Assembly: GCF_021730395.1 (NCBI RefSeq)
Contig: NW_026461083.1
Span: forward strand, 1-64,000
Length of the DNA: 64,000 nt
DNA from: Mercenaria mercenaria
Taxonomy: Eukaryota; Mollusca; Bivalvia; Venerida; Veneridae
Direction of reading: 5' to 3'
A program made the translations under genes and the position numbers. Numbering within the stretch: the first letter of the stretch is position 1; the number at the start of each line of letters is the position of its first letter. Below, one piece after another: positions 12,430 to 24,584 of this stretch. Below the pieces are notes generated by a model, which saw only the letters and a program-made list of their open reading frames with translations, did no database searches and was not told where the DNA came from.

Positions 12430-12515
12430 TGTGGTTTGTCGCTTGTCGAGTTCTAAATCTCGCATTTTCGCTCTAGCGCCCGCGACAAAGCGAAAAGACG
12501 ACAACGCGCCAAAAC
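12430..12515. repeat. GC-rich imperfect foldback upstream of copy B
   Basis: CGCGTTGT and TTTGTCGC near 12433-12452 are complementary, in the right order, to GCGACAAA and ACAACGCG near 12481-12510, giving an 85-base interrupted hairpin with CpG-rich arms in otherwise AT-rich DNA. It lies about 430 bases before the copy B start codon. Confidence 0.5.
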
Positions 12516-12529
12516 CAGAAATTTCACCT

Positions 12530-12944
12530 TTTTTATTTCCAACCTGTCTTGAAACTAAGATAGACAAACGGAGGCAATACTAATAATACAAAATCAGTAA
12601 GGATAAGAAACGTAAATGCAACCTCCGCGCAGGTATATTGTCAAACAATATAACCTGTATTTGTGTTTTTCATAATCTAAAATTTTAGGTACTAGATCTA
12701 TCTCTACAGTGAGACAACAAGAGATATTTGAAAACTGGTTTAAATAACAAAGGTCAGAGGAAATACGAAAACAGATACAGCTGTACATTCAATGTCTTAA
12801 AAACGTTTTTCAACAGAATTCAAAACGCAATTTAAAATAAACTGTGGGTTTACATGTATTTATTTGTATTTTATCTTTTAAGTTAACCTGAACGTAAACG
12901 ATCTTTGAAAACGAAAGAGGAAGTAAAATTGTTATCTGAACAAA
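12530..12944 (+). promoter_or_regulatory. Upstream region of copy B, paralogous to that of copy D
   Basis: Starts at the phrase AACCTGTCTTGAAAC, also found at 27319, and the last 120 bases before the ATG are similar to 27900-28022 (AAACGAAAGAGGAAG, GTTATCTGAACAA). Conservation up to the start codon suggests 5' UTR and promoter sequence were duplicated with the gene. The start context is ACAAAATGGCGAC, which also matches the core of a YY1-type site. No clear TATA box stands at a sensible distance; the transcription start is unknown. Confidence 0.45.
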
Positions 12945-13279
12945 ATGGCGACTGGTGGGTGTGAAGAAACTTCGGATGAAATATTTAACTTTAAATGTAC
13001 GCCTTGTGCCAAGAAAAATAAGAATAGAGAAGCGGTAAAATACTGTGTGGAGTGTCAAGGATATTGTTGTAGATCATGTGTAGACATACATGAAGATTTT
13101 CCTGCTTTAGAAGGACATCAGCTTCTTGATAAATCAGATTTTAAGTCGACAGGTATTACGTCGGACCTCCCGGATTTACCGACCTTGAGATGCAAGATTC
13201 ATACAGTAAAGGTTATGGATATGTACTGTGGAAACCATGACGTGGTGGGTTGCACAAGTTGCATGGCTCTGACACACAG
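12945..13279 (+). pseudogene. TRIM-like copy B, exon 1 (two B-box zinc fingers)
   Basis: Encodes 111 codons plus two bases, ending at a GT donor (CACACAG|GTATGC). B-box 1 uses C18, C21, C34, C37, C42, C45, H49 and H58; B-box 2 uses C83, H86, C95, H98, C103, C106 and H111. No RING precedes them: the protein starts only 17 residues before the first Cys. Compared with copy D exon 1 there are nine amino-acid differences in 112 residues and every zinc ligand is kept. The exon itself is intact; the gene is called a pseudogene only because exon 2 is shifted. B-boxes in TRIM proteins mediate self-assembly and partner binding. Confidence 0.8.
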
Positions 13280-16109
13280 GTATGCGGATATTATTAAAAT
13301 CTTAGACAAGACTTAATTCATTATAACAGGTTTGAGAGAGACTGACATGTAAGATGAAAGCTTTTGTTCAGACCTGTCTATGCAAGGTTCGTGTTGTAAA
13401 TAATAAAATTCATAAGCTTAACAGATCTTCTAAGACAATGCTTCATACTTAGATTACATTACTGTGACAATATTTTTGAAATGCTGGTTACTTTAAGAAA
13501 AGTAGGCTGTTTCAACTGTTGTCCATTTTTGCATGTTTTTGACTATCAAGTGTCATAATTCTACGTGAAATCCAAAACAAAATCCTAGGTTCAGAACTTC
13601 TCATGCTGATGACATTACTAAAACGTTCGATGATCCTAAGTCAGATTTTGTTTTTGAGATATGCGAGACAGAAATTCTGATGGATTGACGGGCAGACAAT
13701 AGTATATCTAAGTACCCACGCACCTCCTCCTAAAGACTACGTGCACGATTTTACCTGTTCTTGATCCAACTTGATAGAGTGATTGGACCTGTGGTGTAGA
13801 TGACCGCAGACGTTTCGGGGGCTAGTAGGTCAAGGTCATAGTAATCACAGTAATGAAAATATGACAATCCATCATGGGGACATACGTGTTTTACAAACAG
13901 CTCTTGTTATCAAAGACTTAGAAAAAGGATTCCAAAAAAATAAAAAATAAAAAAAACATTTTCAATTAAGAAATGAAAAATTAAGAAGTAAATTAAAACT
14001 TGTTATCACATGACACAAAATCCATAACTCTGGTGCAAACATTTCATGAATTTTGTCCCTTTTTTCCTTAGAATTTCAATTTAGCTTTTTGATGCTTTTT
14101 GACCATATCCTTATTGTTACTAAATGTATTTGATACAAACTTAAGATAGTTGTTTCACATCATCATCCGCATTATATGGCACAAGATCAATAACTCTGAC
14201 AGCAATATGTTATGAGTTATGCGCTCTCTTATCTAGGAATTTAATGTTTGCGTTTTGATGCCCTTTTGTTCTATTTCTATCATAACTGTATTAATTTGAT
14301 TCAGACTTAAAATATTTTTATTTCTTTTACTGGAACTGTTTTGAGGATATATTGAAAAAGTTTGCCTAAATCTAGGAGTATTGCAGAAACTAAATATAGG
14401 TTACATTCTACCAATTCAATTCCTTATTTATTTCATATTAATAACAAAACATTCAGACCTCATTTTCAGCACTTTAGAGCATTTCAATGATATGAAAACC
14501 ATATATGGTCATTTAGTATAACATGTCTTCTTATCAAAAAATAGAAAAATATTGACATGTTATGTTGAATATAAGAAAAATAATCTGTTCTGAGAAACAT
14601 CACCCTCTAAAAATGCCCCCATGAAAACAGCCGTTTAGCAGTTACGCGTAGGTAGACATTTTTCGCAAAGAATAAAACTTATTCCAAGAAATTTACAACG
14701 AAAATGGTCTAGATCTATTCTCAATACTATAAGCAATAAACAGAAGCCACAAATTTAACTGTCACCTCATCATGTCACTCATTATACCAGATTTCATCCA
14801 TAGCATGGAACTACATTTTGGACTACTTCACATGTAACACTGAGTAGTCACTTCCGGTTTGGTGTAATCCGTCCTTAAAGAAACATTTTTCATACTCAAA
14901 ATGTGTTATTTTCACTTAAATTGTACCAGTAACCTAAATGCATGAAAAAAAAAACCAGTTTCAGTTTGATACAATCAATTTTCAAGGTTTTATGGCTTTT
15001 TCAGTAACGTATGCTAGCGCGCCAAATTTCCTGGAAAAAAGCTGTCGCGACATCATTTTTGACCACTTTTCCTTGCTTGAGCTTATTTTTGCCATATTTT
15101 ATCAAGTTTTACTATAAACTGCACTCAAATCACACGCTGTTACTGTAAAATATACCCAAACCCACCCCTGACACCTAAAACATACCAATATTTAGTCAAT
15201 AAATATGCATTTTTTGAAAAAAATACACCCAAAACAGTGATTTTGAAATATTTTTAGTTTTTCTTCTTTTTCTCTTCTAAATTGCACTGAAATTGTCATC
15301 TTCTATCATAATCTGGCCAAACTAGCCTGTTTACAGCCACATCTAAACAATTTTAAATTTTTACCCCTGCACAACTTATAGGTTACATTCTACCAATTCA
15401 ATTCCTTATTTATTTCATATTAATAACAAAACATTCAGACCTCATTTTCAGCACTTTAGAGCATTTCAATGATATGAAAACCATATATGGTCATTTAGTA
15501 TAACATGTCTTCTTATCAAAAATAGAAAAATATTGACATGTTATATTGAATATAAGAAAAATAATCTGTTCTGAGAAACATCACCCTCTAAAAATGCCCC
15601 CATGAAAACAGCCGTTTAGCAGTTACGCGTAGGTAGACATTTTTCGCAAAGAATAAAACTTATTCCAAGAAATTTACAACGAAAATGGTCTAGATCTATT
15701 CTCAATACTATAAGCAATAAACAGAAGCCAAAAATTTAACTGTCACCTCATCATGTCACTCATTATACCAGATTTCATCCATAGCATGGAACTACATTTT
15801 GAACTACTTCACATGTAACACTGAGTAGTCACTTCCGGTTTGGTGTAATCCGTCCTATAGACGACAAATGAATGTTAGTATTACAAAAGTGCATAATTTA
15901 TGTTTTATCTCCAAGTTTCACTTGTTGTATCCTGAACGTCTGCCTTTAAAGACTTTTAGAGTATCAAATATTGTAGAAGTAGTGATTTCTTGTTTTACAA
16001 ACTAGAATCATTAATGTACATCGCTCTTGTAGAGATGTCGCCATGGATAATGTTCCGGATTAATATCACATATTTTTATTACATTTAAGCATTTTTACTT
16101 CTTTTTCAG
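13280..16109 (+). other. Intron of copy B
   Basis: A 2.8-kb phase-2 intron with GT (13280) and a pyrimidine-rich CTTCTTTTTCAG acceptor (ending 16109). 13480-13910 is similar to parts of the D intron near 29270-29510 and 33340-33440; 13985-14330 is a short piece of the tandem array of 34-35 kb. The insertion at 14400-15855 is described separately. The last 230 bases before the acceptor match those of copies A and D. Confidence 0.75.
14400..15855. mobile_element. Composite element: 475-bp direct repeats around a 507-bp non-coding core
   Basis: Two nearly identical direct repeats (14400-14874 and 15382-15855) begin GTTACATTCTACC and end GTGTAATCCGTCC. The core between them is AT-rich and non-coding. 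The whole is bounded by TATAG on both sides (14395-14399, 15856-15860); comparison with the copy A intron, where the flanks are continuous, supports a 5-base target duplication. TATAG also precedes the second repeat. The layout recalls a small non-autonomous LTR-type element, but the ends are not TG..CA and I see no clear primer-binding site or polypurine tract. A partly duplicated MITE is the alternative. It looks young because the repeats are nearly the same. Confidence 0.6.
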
Positions 16110-17455
16110 GAGTTGCACAGACGTACAACTGGTACCCGATATTATAAACACTATTTTTAAAAAGGAAGACGCAGATGCAACAACACTTAAGCTACAGGAT
16201 AATATAAAGCAGTTGAAGAAAATTATACAGATGCGTTTGTCACTTCTTAAAGAGATGAAGGATTCAAAGGCAGAAGCAATAACTACGATTACAGACTTCA
16301 TAAAAGAATTGGAACTTATACTTCAAAATCTAAAAAAGGAATCTATAAATGAAATTAAAGAAGAATATCACAAAAGAGAGAGTATGCTAGAGGAAGAAAA
16401 GAAAAAAGCTGAAACTGAAATGGAAGACATGAAGCAAGCTGATAATGATATTCTGCAACTAGAAGTAAACAAAGCTCAAACATTTGTCAATATGAAAATC
16501 GCTCAAGAGAAAGCTACCAGAGCAGATGACGTCATTAATTCCTTGAAGACACCTTCTATCACAAAAATAAAATTTCAAGTGAAGACAGATGTACGAGATA
16601 CTTTGCGTCGATTAAAATCATTAGGAAAACTCAGCATTAGTTCCTCCGCAGCATTGAAACCTAGGACAAGCGTCTATTCAATTACCAGCACCAGTGATAT
16701 GAATATCAAATTGCCTAATGACACAAATAAATGTTATATCTTTGGATCATGTTTAACAGAAACAGGAATGCTGCTGTTAACTGATAATAACAATAAAAAA
16801 ATGAAACGTACTTACGTTACCAATATATTTGCGATAGATCAGTGGGAATTTCCTGTTTATCCTCACTTTGTTTGCGCTACAAATGAACAGGAAGCAGCAG
16901 TAACCTTTTATAACAACACAATTCAATTTGTCTCTCTTGGAAACCAAATGACACAAACACGGCAACTAACCATGGGTCATCGTTGTTTCGGCATTGCTTG
17001 CAAGGAAGACAAATTGTACATAACTGATGACAGTTCTTCCCTATATGGCAGGTAACGTGCTGCAGACAGTATCGAAAGACATTTCCGGGAATCATCCTTT
17101 CGGAAGTAGTAGGGACATTGCCTTCAGCGACAACAGAGACAAACTGTTCGTCGTCGATTTTACTAATAGGATGACAACTTTTGATATTCACGGAAATCGT
17201 ACTGATACATATACCGATTCGGATTTAGTTCAAGTTTCAGGAATTGATACTGATAAAAGAGGCAACATATTTGTATGTGGATGGGGATCAAACAACATTG
17301 TACAGATAGGACAAGACGGAAAGAAGAAAGGAGTGATCGCAACAGCGTCAGATGGACTTTGTAAACCATTATCCATTTGTTTTGATCCAAAACAGAGTGT
17401 GTTATTTGTCACACAAGGATACAATAATAAAATGAAAGTATTTAATTTGAAATGA
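16110..17455 (+). pseudogene. TRIM-like copy B, exon 2, frameshifted
   Basis: Joins exon 1 in phase to give R-SCTDVQLVPDI, then the coiled coil and first propeller repeats. Near 17045 an 11-base deletion relative to copies A and D removes the TACGTACATGA segment, so the frame ends in SSLYGR and a stop at 17053-17055. The remaining C-terminal repeats are still readable in the next frame (17056-17455, ending KMKVFNLK). Total coding length is 1681 bases against 1692 in copy D, exactly the 11-base difference. If expressed it would give a protein with B-boxes, coiled coil and a truncated propeller. It is either a recent pseudogene or a truncated variant; the rest of the sequence shows no other break. 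Confidence 0.82.
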
Positions 17456-18406
17456 AACGGATAGCACTATACCAATCTTGACAAAAATATACTTATTGAA
17501 TGGCTTGCCTGTCAATAATAAAAACTTTTTGCCTGAGGACCAAATATGTTATGTATGATATAAGAAATTAAATTAAAGTATTTCTCAGTTGTTTACTTTA
17601 GCCTAGTAAATCCGTGTTGATCAATAGACCGATCAATTGCACAAACTGTATACCGGCGATTTATATAGGAAGTAGTAAAATCGCTGACAAAAACAGCTCG
17701 AATAGGATTTTTGGTTATAACTTTTAAAGGAAACATTACGTAACTAATGAGAAAATTTTTCCGCTACATGCGTCGTTTGATAGTTTATTTCAAAATGTTT
17801 ATTTGCAACAATCATACAAAGAAATACCGTGTTAAATATAAACGAAGCTCCGTTTCTTTGTCTTTTGGCTACACGATGGTATATAGTTCACATGGCAACG
17901 CGATAATCAACCTGTCCCGGCGAGGTAGTATCTCGTTGGAACGCGGCAAAAAGATATAAATCCAACACGCAAATTCGTTCCAGAAACCATTCTTATCGAA
18001 GGGGTTGACAATCTTAGCTAAATGTATTAAATATATACAGTATAAATCACCATGCGACGTAATGATCAGCTTCTTAGATAAATTGGGCCATCGGGAGGGT
18101 TAAAACCCAAACGCCGTTTGCTCTAGTTTTAAATGCCATTTTTAAACAAATCTTTAAGACAAAACAACAACAAACTAAACGGTCTGAACATGTGGAGGTA
18201 TACTCCAAAAAAATGGCACTGTGTCTGTTGTGCAATTATTCATTGTTTTATTATGTAGTAGTCCTGGATACACAATAAAATATTATTGTCCCGGGATGTT
18301 TCCTTATAAATACATAGAGATTCAAAGTATACCACATTTATCATTTTTTTCGCACGCGAAAATGATGTTTTTGTTTCGTAAACAGAAAAACAAAGACAAC
18401 CATCAG
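17456..18406 (+). repeat. 3' flank of copy B, cut off at the B/C junction
   Basis: Similar to 18698-19800 and 37596-39030: shared phrases include TTATTGAATGGCTTGC, ATTTATATAGGAAG, TATTGTCC with GTTTCCTT, and AAACAGAAAAACAAAGA. It stops at CATCAG and continues directly into a coding fragment (copy C). Confidence 0.65.
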
Positions 18407-18697
18407 TTTCACTAAAAGAATGAGAACTATTGATAATCACGGGAAACATACTGATATATATACCGATTCAGGATTAATTGAAGTTTCAGGAGTTGATACT
18501 GATAGAATAGGCAACATATTTGTATGTGGATACGGATCGCACAACATTGAACAGATAGGACAAGATGGAAAGAAGAAAGGAGTGATCGCAACAGCATCAG
18601 ATGGAATAGTGATCCCATTTGTTTTGATCCCAAACAGAGTATGTTATTCGTCACTGAAGCAAGTAATGACAAAATAAAAGTCTTTAATTTGAAATGA
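18407..18697 (+). pseudogene. TRIM-like copy C, 3' coding fragment
   Basis: Corresponds to the last 298 bases of copy D exon 2 (from TTTCACTAATAGGATGAG at 37298) but is 291 bases long, with a 7-base deletion near 18610 that shifts the frame before the final strand. The readable part is TNRMRT-like followed by VSGVDTDRIGNIFVCGYGS. There is no exon 1, no coiled coil and no acceptor site: the sequence to its left is 3' flank of copy B. It is a dead fragment created by recombination. Confidence 0.85.
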
Positions 18698-20879
18698 ACA
18701 TGCGAACACTTTACAAATCATATCAAAACATATCTAGCTTGAGTGCAAAACACTGAAGTAGGGCTATAAAGCTAGTATATTGTTTGTCACACAAAGAAAC
18801 AATAAATAAAATGCAAGTCTTGAATTTGAAATGAAAATGATAATGCTATACCAATCTTGACAAAACACATTGTTATTTCAGTAAAGCTTGTTCTGTCTGA
18901 GAGCAAAGACACTGACATAAGACTAGAATACTATTTATTTATTTATTGAATGGCTTGCTGGTCAATAAACTGAACTATTAACCTGGGATTCAAATGTTTT
19001 ATTACATGACATAAGAAATAAATTTTAAAGTGCATTTTTTCTTAATTTGTTACAACAAACCTGTCTTGAACTATAGATAGGTTAATGGCACAAACTGTCT
19101 ACTCGCGATTTATAATAAGGAGTCATGAAATGAATCATAATTCTAGTTCAGACAAAGACAGCACGATTTGGTGGTTTGGTATAATATCATAAAGTTTACC
19201 TTACATGACTAATGTGAACAATTTTGTCCTTTACATGCTTCGTTAAAAAGTTCATTTCATGACGTTTATGTGTGACCATTATGCAAAGATAAACTGTGTT
19301 AAATATACCGAAGCTCCATGTGCGTTTTTATCTCATGGCTACGCGATAGTATCTCGTTTGCACGAGATAGTGTCTCGTGGCCACACGATAACTAAGTCGT
19401 GACAACGCGAAAATCCACTTGTTCTGTATAAAACACGACGATTTGTCCCAGAAACCGTTTGCATAGAAGTCGAAACATGTTTTCTTATCGATTGGCTAAA
19501 TGCATTTAAATATGACAATATGCATCAGAATAAAGCACATGGCGATGTAATAACCAGCTTCTAAGATCAGACTGTCACTCGGATCCAAACGCCAATCATT
19601 CAGTTTTTGAGAACACTAAGACAAAACGACAAACTCTGCTGTTTTAAAGAGTACAAGGAATGATAAAAAAAATAACGTAACCAGTCATTGTTACACGATT
19701 AAATTGTATTGTCTAGGGTTGTTTCCTTTAAATACATAGAGATACCACCTGCGCCATTTCGCCAAACGCGAAAATAATGTTTACTTCATAAACAGAAAAA
19801 TAAAGATCATCGAAAGTTAACCTCAACATAACGAACAAAGTCATATGATAGCATAATGATATGAAGTAACAGCTCTCTGCCTTCTGCCGATAAAACTTTA
19901 ATGACGTCATCGCGTGTTTTAAGCTAACGGTCGTTATTTCTTAATGACAAAAATGCTAATTTCTGACATTATGATAACAATCATTCAAGGTTTCAAAGTA
20001 TTTTAACTTCAGTGGGACTAATTGGAAATCGGAACAAACTCCAATTTTTTCGGAATCACTTTCGGGTGAACACCTTGAATGGGAGAGAATTGAAAAACAA
20101 GGCCACTCCATATTGTGTATTATTTTGAAAGAATCTGTTAAAGCAATTGTTGGAAGTGTAACATCTATATAAAACAGAGTTGTCACAACTGTATATAGTA
20201 TATAATGTGTTAGAATAAATGCTGGTAAATATTAGTGTGTTACACAAAATGTGATAGTAGTTATAGACTTCCTTTGCATCATGAATATTTATATATGATC
20301 AACTTCATTTTCAGAATTGAAACTGTTACATCAGATTGGTATTTTTCAGAAAATGAGATACAGGCAATAGTGGGTGTTGTGAATTTTTATACATGTATCC
20401 TACATATAAGGATACCCTTTTGAACTATATTTTGGTAAAAAACGTTTGATATAAATAATAATTAAATGTGAAAACATAAGGTACTGGTATTTACATGTGA
20501 TAAAGTTATAAACTGCACATGGTTGTATATAAATTGTATGCACATTGTAAACACAGTTTCACTATTTTATGGAATAAAGAATATCTTATTTCTTAGTGTA
20601 TCTTATACAGTCCACGACGATGACCTAAGCGGACAAAAGTATGGCTCGAGCTCATCGTTCTGGTTAAGAAGACAGCTAATTACAGAATTCTGCAGTAACT
20701 GAGCACCTAAACATGTTCAATTTCCGTAAGATATCCTCTTTGGACGTATCACACCGACAAACTGAAAATCCGACAGCAATGTGGTGTATGTGTTTAATAA
20801 TGTACTAGAGAGAATAATACCAACAAAAGCTGTATTTGCTCTATTGCTATTTTCACGCTGGCCTGGCAATTAAGGTTTA
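18698..20879 (+). repeat. 3' flank of copy C
   Basis: Similar to the copy D flank 37596-41240 without the DNA transposon and SINE found there. It includes a second, partial copy of the gene's 3' end (18776-18834, ending TTGAATTTGAAATGA), also seen in D. A TGACGTCA site lies at 19902. Includes the TTTTATGGAATAAAGAATATC phrase (about 20565) shared with A and D. No gene. Confidence 0.65.
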
Positions 20880-21135
20880 TACATGCAGACGCATCATCAA
20901 TACAGTATCCAATTAGCTATGGCTAAATTTAAATGTGGCGTCTGCGACCATTGCCTGTTAATGACAGATTATGTCACTTCTGTAAAAGACAGATTGAAAG
21001 TAAAAACATGTGCTTACATTGTTTTAATTGTGAATTATATTGTAACATCCGAGATAATTCTTTAGAAACTTTATATAACTTATTTTTCAGCCAACATGAG
21101 AAGAAGAACTCAATTTTTACATATATAATCTTTTT
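20880..21135 (+). mobile_element. LINE fragment, C-terminal zinc-binding tail
   Basis: A short coding remnant reads AKFKCGV in one frame and then PVNDRLCHFCKRQIE with LHC further on in the next. The Cys-X2-Cys..His-X-Cys arrangement is common at the C-terminus of invertebrate non-LTR reverse transcriptases. One frame change lies within it near 20940. It could be the end of the same LINE family as 1-3070, whose own C-terminus is outside the window. Confidence 0.6.
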
Positions 21136-22511
21136 AAATTTAAGATTTAAATTTTAATACGTAAAACAATATTAATCGCCTCCTCTCATATCTGATTTGA
21201 GTCGATAAGAGTTAACACTCTTTATTGATAGTTTAATAAGTAAAGTTAAACTGTTTATCTTTGTTTCAAGGTAACAGTCCTATACGCTTTGCAATTCCAT
21301 GCAATTACGTAATCTCTTAATTCTTCTTTAGTGTTCTTTGGCCGTTACCGTGGCGGCATTCCTACCGACCGGAAAATACCGAATTCACATATGGAGAATT
21401 CGTAAACAAACGGAAATTGCCGATTACGATTATGGATCCACTATCTTAAACCTGCATTTTTTCAGTCTCCTACAAAAAATGAAATCAATAAATACTGAAA
21501 TATATGAAGAATGGTTCATCTATCTCCAATATATTAGAACTGAACTAACTGTTCAGTGAATGTAGCATTTGATACAGTCTGGTTTGCTACGAGTATCTGC
21601 ATTTTACCCGACTGGGCTATTTTGCCATATACAGAACATACTGCGCTGTACATACTGGGTAATTAGAATTAAAGATATACTGATACCTACTTATCAAATA
21701 ATATACACACGCAATATTAAATTATCATGAAATGGACGCGTCCGCGTTTTTGCGCGGGATTCAAGTTATCGTTGCGGATTAGTACCAAGAAACAAGTACT
21801 TATTTTACATAAGCGGACGTCAATACCGTTATTACGTTTTGTATTCTTGTAAAAGTGACACTGACAAGCACGCATAATTTCCTCAAAACGGAGTTTCATC
21901 TTTCATTCAGATAATTCACAAAACCATCGTGTTGAGTACATACTGATTATTCTTAAATTCTTTCGCTCTGAGCATCTCAATTCTTCCAGACCTCGTGCGT
22001 ATGGACTTCGCTAAACGCTTATCTGGACAGAATATGCTTGAATCGATACACGAGCTCAAAATGACTGTCTTAACAATAGTGTCAAGATGGGACTCGACAT
22101 GGTATAGATATATTTATGAGAAATGCGACTTTTCTGATGTTTGAAGTTCCCCGTGCGTACCTGTATTTTTCAAAATCGTCGTTAATAACCTTTATTTCAT
22201 CAACGTTTAAACACATTTTATAGCATAACAACATAGCTATTCACGAAGTCCGTGAACTTAATGCCTGCCTTCAGTATAAACAATTACTCAGAGACACTTG
22301 TCTGTGTCTTTTTTGTAACAATAATGCTATATGCTTTGTTATTTTTTTCCGGTTTTAGTTCGAGTCTTGCCTTATATATCAACCCAAAAAACGACAACAA
22401 ATTTATTTACAAGTTAATGGTATAATTCATAACTTCAGCATGTCCCTGATTCACATAGCGTCCTCTTTGTAAAAAAGACGTTTATTTGAGATCAGCAAGG
22501 CGGAGATAAAA
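21136..22511. other. Gene-free stretch
   Basis: AT-rich DNA with scattered short frames lacking any motif. No RNA gene or repeat identified. Confidence 0.45.
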
Positions 22512-22652
22512 TAGGGTTATTATACCAGTAGCTCGATCTGGGATGCTGTATTCGGCTCGAGTGGACTTTTGCCAGATCGGATCTCACGAGGCGCGCAAAA
22601 TTCACGAGAGCCGAATACGAAATCCCAGATCGAGCTACTGTTATAATGACTC
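22512..22652. mobile_element. Foldback element
   Basis: Arms TATACCAGTAGCTCGATCTG (from about 22521) and CAGATCGAGCTACTGTTATA (ending about 22645) pair over about 40 bases including TATTCGGCTC/GAGCCGAATA. The loop contains TCACGAGGCGCGC, reminiscent of the CACGAGGGCG loop of the other foldbacks. Non-coding. Confidence 0.65.
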
Positions 22653-22884
22653 TTTTATGATATACCTCTACCTTTATGTTTGTTGTTTTGTTCTTGAACG
22701 AAATCTTCAATGTTTATCGATATTAAAATGGAACTAAGTGAAGTTTTTATGTGCGCTATTTATAGAACTGTGTCAGGTCATGCATATTAACAAAAGTAGT
22801 CTGGCAGCATACAATACGGAAGGTACAATACGGAAATTAGAAGGTTAAATGATTTTGAATTTGACATAATACAGTAGTACATAT

Positions 22885-23555
22885 TTGTATTGAACTTTCA
22901 CACTGTATATTCATTCTGCATACACATTCTAGTGTACATGTATAGACGAAACGACTTTTAAAATACATTTCTACATCAGCCAACCAGAAGATATGTTGTC
23001 GGCTTGACCGGATTGAAATAGGAAATTTCATCCAAGTTTTTCTGTAACGTTTACAAAAACATATCCAGTGTCTCAGCAATAAGAAGCATCGAGACAGTGT
23101 GAATGGTGCACAATGGAAGAAAAATTACCACTTGTACGGTATGCATAGGACCCATTTACCGAACTGTTTTTGGTGAGAAATGCGCGATTGAAATGGGTAG
23201 TATATTTTCCCGTCCACGACTAGGGCTCTCATAGTATATCTAGGTGTAGTGTATAACATGTACAATTGCACTTTCTTTCTGGTCAGTCGCCTTTGAGTGT
23301 TTCCATTATGATATTAATACTTATTTGCAAACAGAACTTTGTTTGAATACATACCAAAGTATATTTTAAATCCTCTTGAAAGATTAATGTACTGCATTTT
23401 CAGCAGATGAAACGGAAGATTGCCAAAATCAATAATGGCGAAACGAAAAGGTGAAATTATATATTATTAGGATAGGCTAGCCGGTTACATGATGGCTAGA
23501 ATACATTATACAGTCTAGGCGTCCAGTTACCGGATGGCTAGACACTTGTTTTCAT
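22885..23555. repeat. Dispersed 0.67-kb repeat, copy 1
   Basis: Matches 55890-57025 in the same order (CACTGTATATTCAT, GCCAACCAGAA, ATATGTTGTCGGCT, AATCAATAATGGC, CTAGACACTTGTTTT). Copy 2 is longer because a LINE 3' fragment sits in it. Neither copy has coding capacity; the nature of the element is unknown. Confidence 0.65.
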
Positions 23556-24584
23556 AATGATATATTTTGCATTTATAAATATTTTTTCTTAAATATAGGT
23601 GGAGTATCTGTTACTTTCACTGACAAAAACTCCAATAACTTTACTTAAGCTATTTTAGCGACATTTATTTCAGGAATGCATTCTTGTGCATAAATGAATG
23701 CCTCAAGGACTTGAAACTTATGCTCGAAAATGGTGCCTATACTGCTGGATGTCTATCTGTAGGTTCTTCGTGGTACAAAACACAATCAGAAGTGGCTTTC
23801 GAAAATGACCGAGAATCAGTTGCATTGCAGCTATTTATTTTCCTAATTGCAACACCGTATCCACTCATGTGTGTATCTAAACATTACATGCTGCCTCCAG
23901 TTCTTCTCTTAATTTTGTGCTATTGTGAAAACTGAAAAATATTTTGACATCATCTCTGTCTAATTTAGGTCATTTCGCAACTGATGTTCCGTTCCAGCAG
24001 TCATTCCCAATTGTAATAATTCTCACATACTCATTGGAACCTCATTCTCAGGATTTTGACGAACCTCTGATGGATGAGATTGAATTGTAATCAGCAGCTA
24101 ATCTTGATACTTTTACTTCCACTTTGTACGCCGGTGTAGCGTGAAATTTGTCAGACAGTATGATCCATAAGCTGACATTACTGTTCTTAAATTTTCAAGA
24201 TATCTAATGCCCATCTTTCGCGGAATATTTTATCTTTAGATATTTACTTCAGATGAAGACACTCGTGATAAAATGTATTAAACTTTACTAAATATATAAA
24301 TTAACAGTGCATGTGTGTAGAGATGTGTACATGTGCATTCATAATTAAATGACAGTAAATTGTCAAAAATGACAGTTTTTTTAGCAGAAGTACACATTTA
24401 TACTGTCTCAAGCTATACACATATTAAATATGAACCATTTGAAACCTAATAATGATTTATTCCTTTCCACAGGACTATTTCATCAATTAAATGTAGAGAC
24501 GAAAACTTGCTACTTAATAAAGAAAATGAGTTTGTTTTTATAACTTAGAAAAATATATATGATTTCTCAACGTATTTTTGTGCT
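23556..24584 (+). other. Stretch without a supported gene; one 83-codon frame
   Basis: 23684-23935 encodes 83 residues with a hydrophobic C-terminal half, preceded by a TTTATTTCAG acceptor-like site at about 23672. No homology is recognised and codon use gives no clear support, so I do not call a gene. The rest is AT-rich with nothing notable. Confidence 0.35.

Noticed and set aside
16095-17191. Minus-strand frames opposite TRIM-like exons (also at 7031, 36197, 36906, 37303)
   Set aside because: Shadows of the coding exons on the + strand, recurring only because the exons are paralogous.
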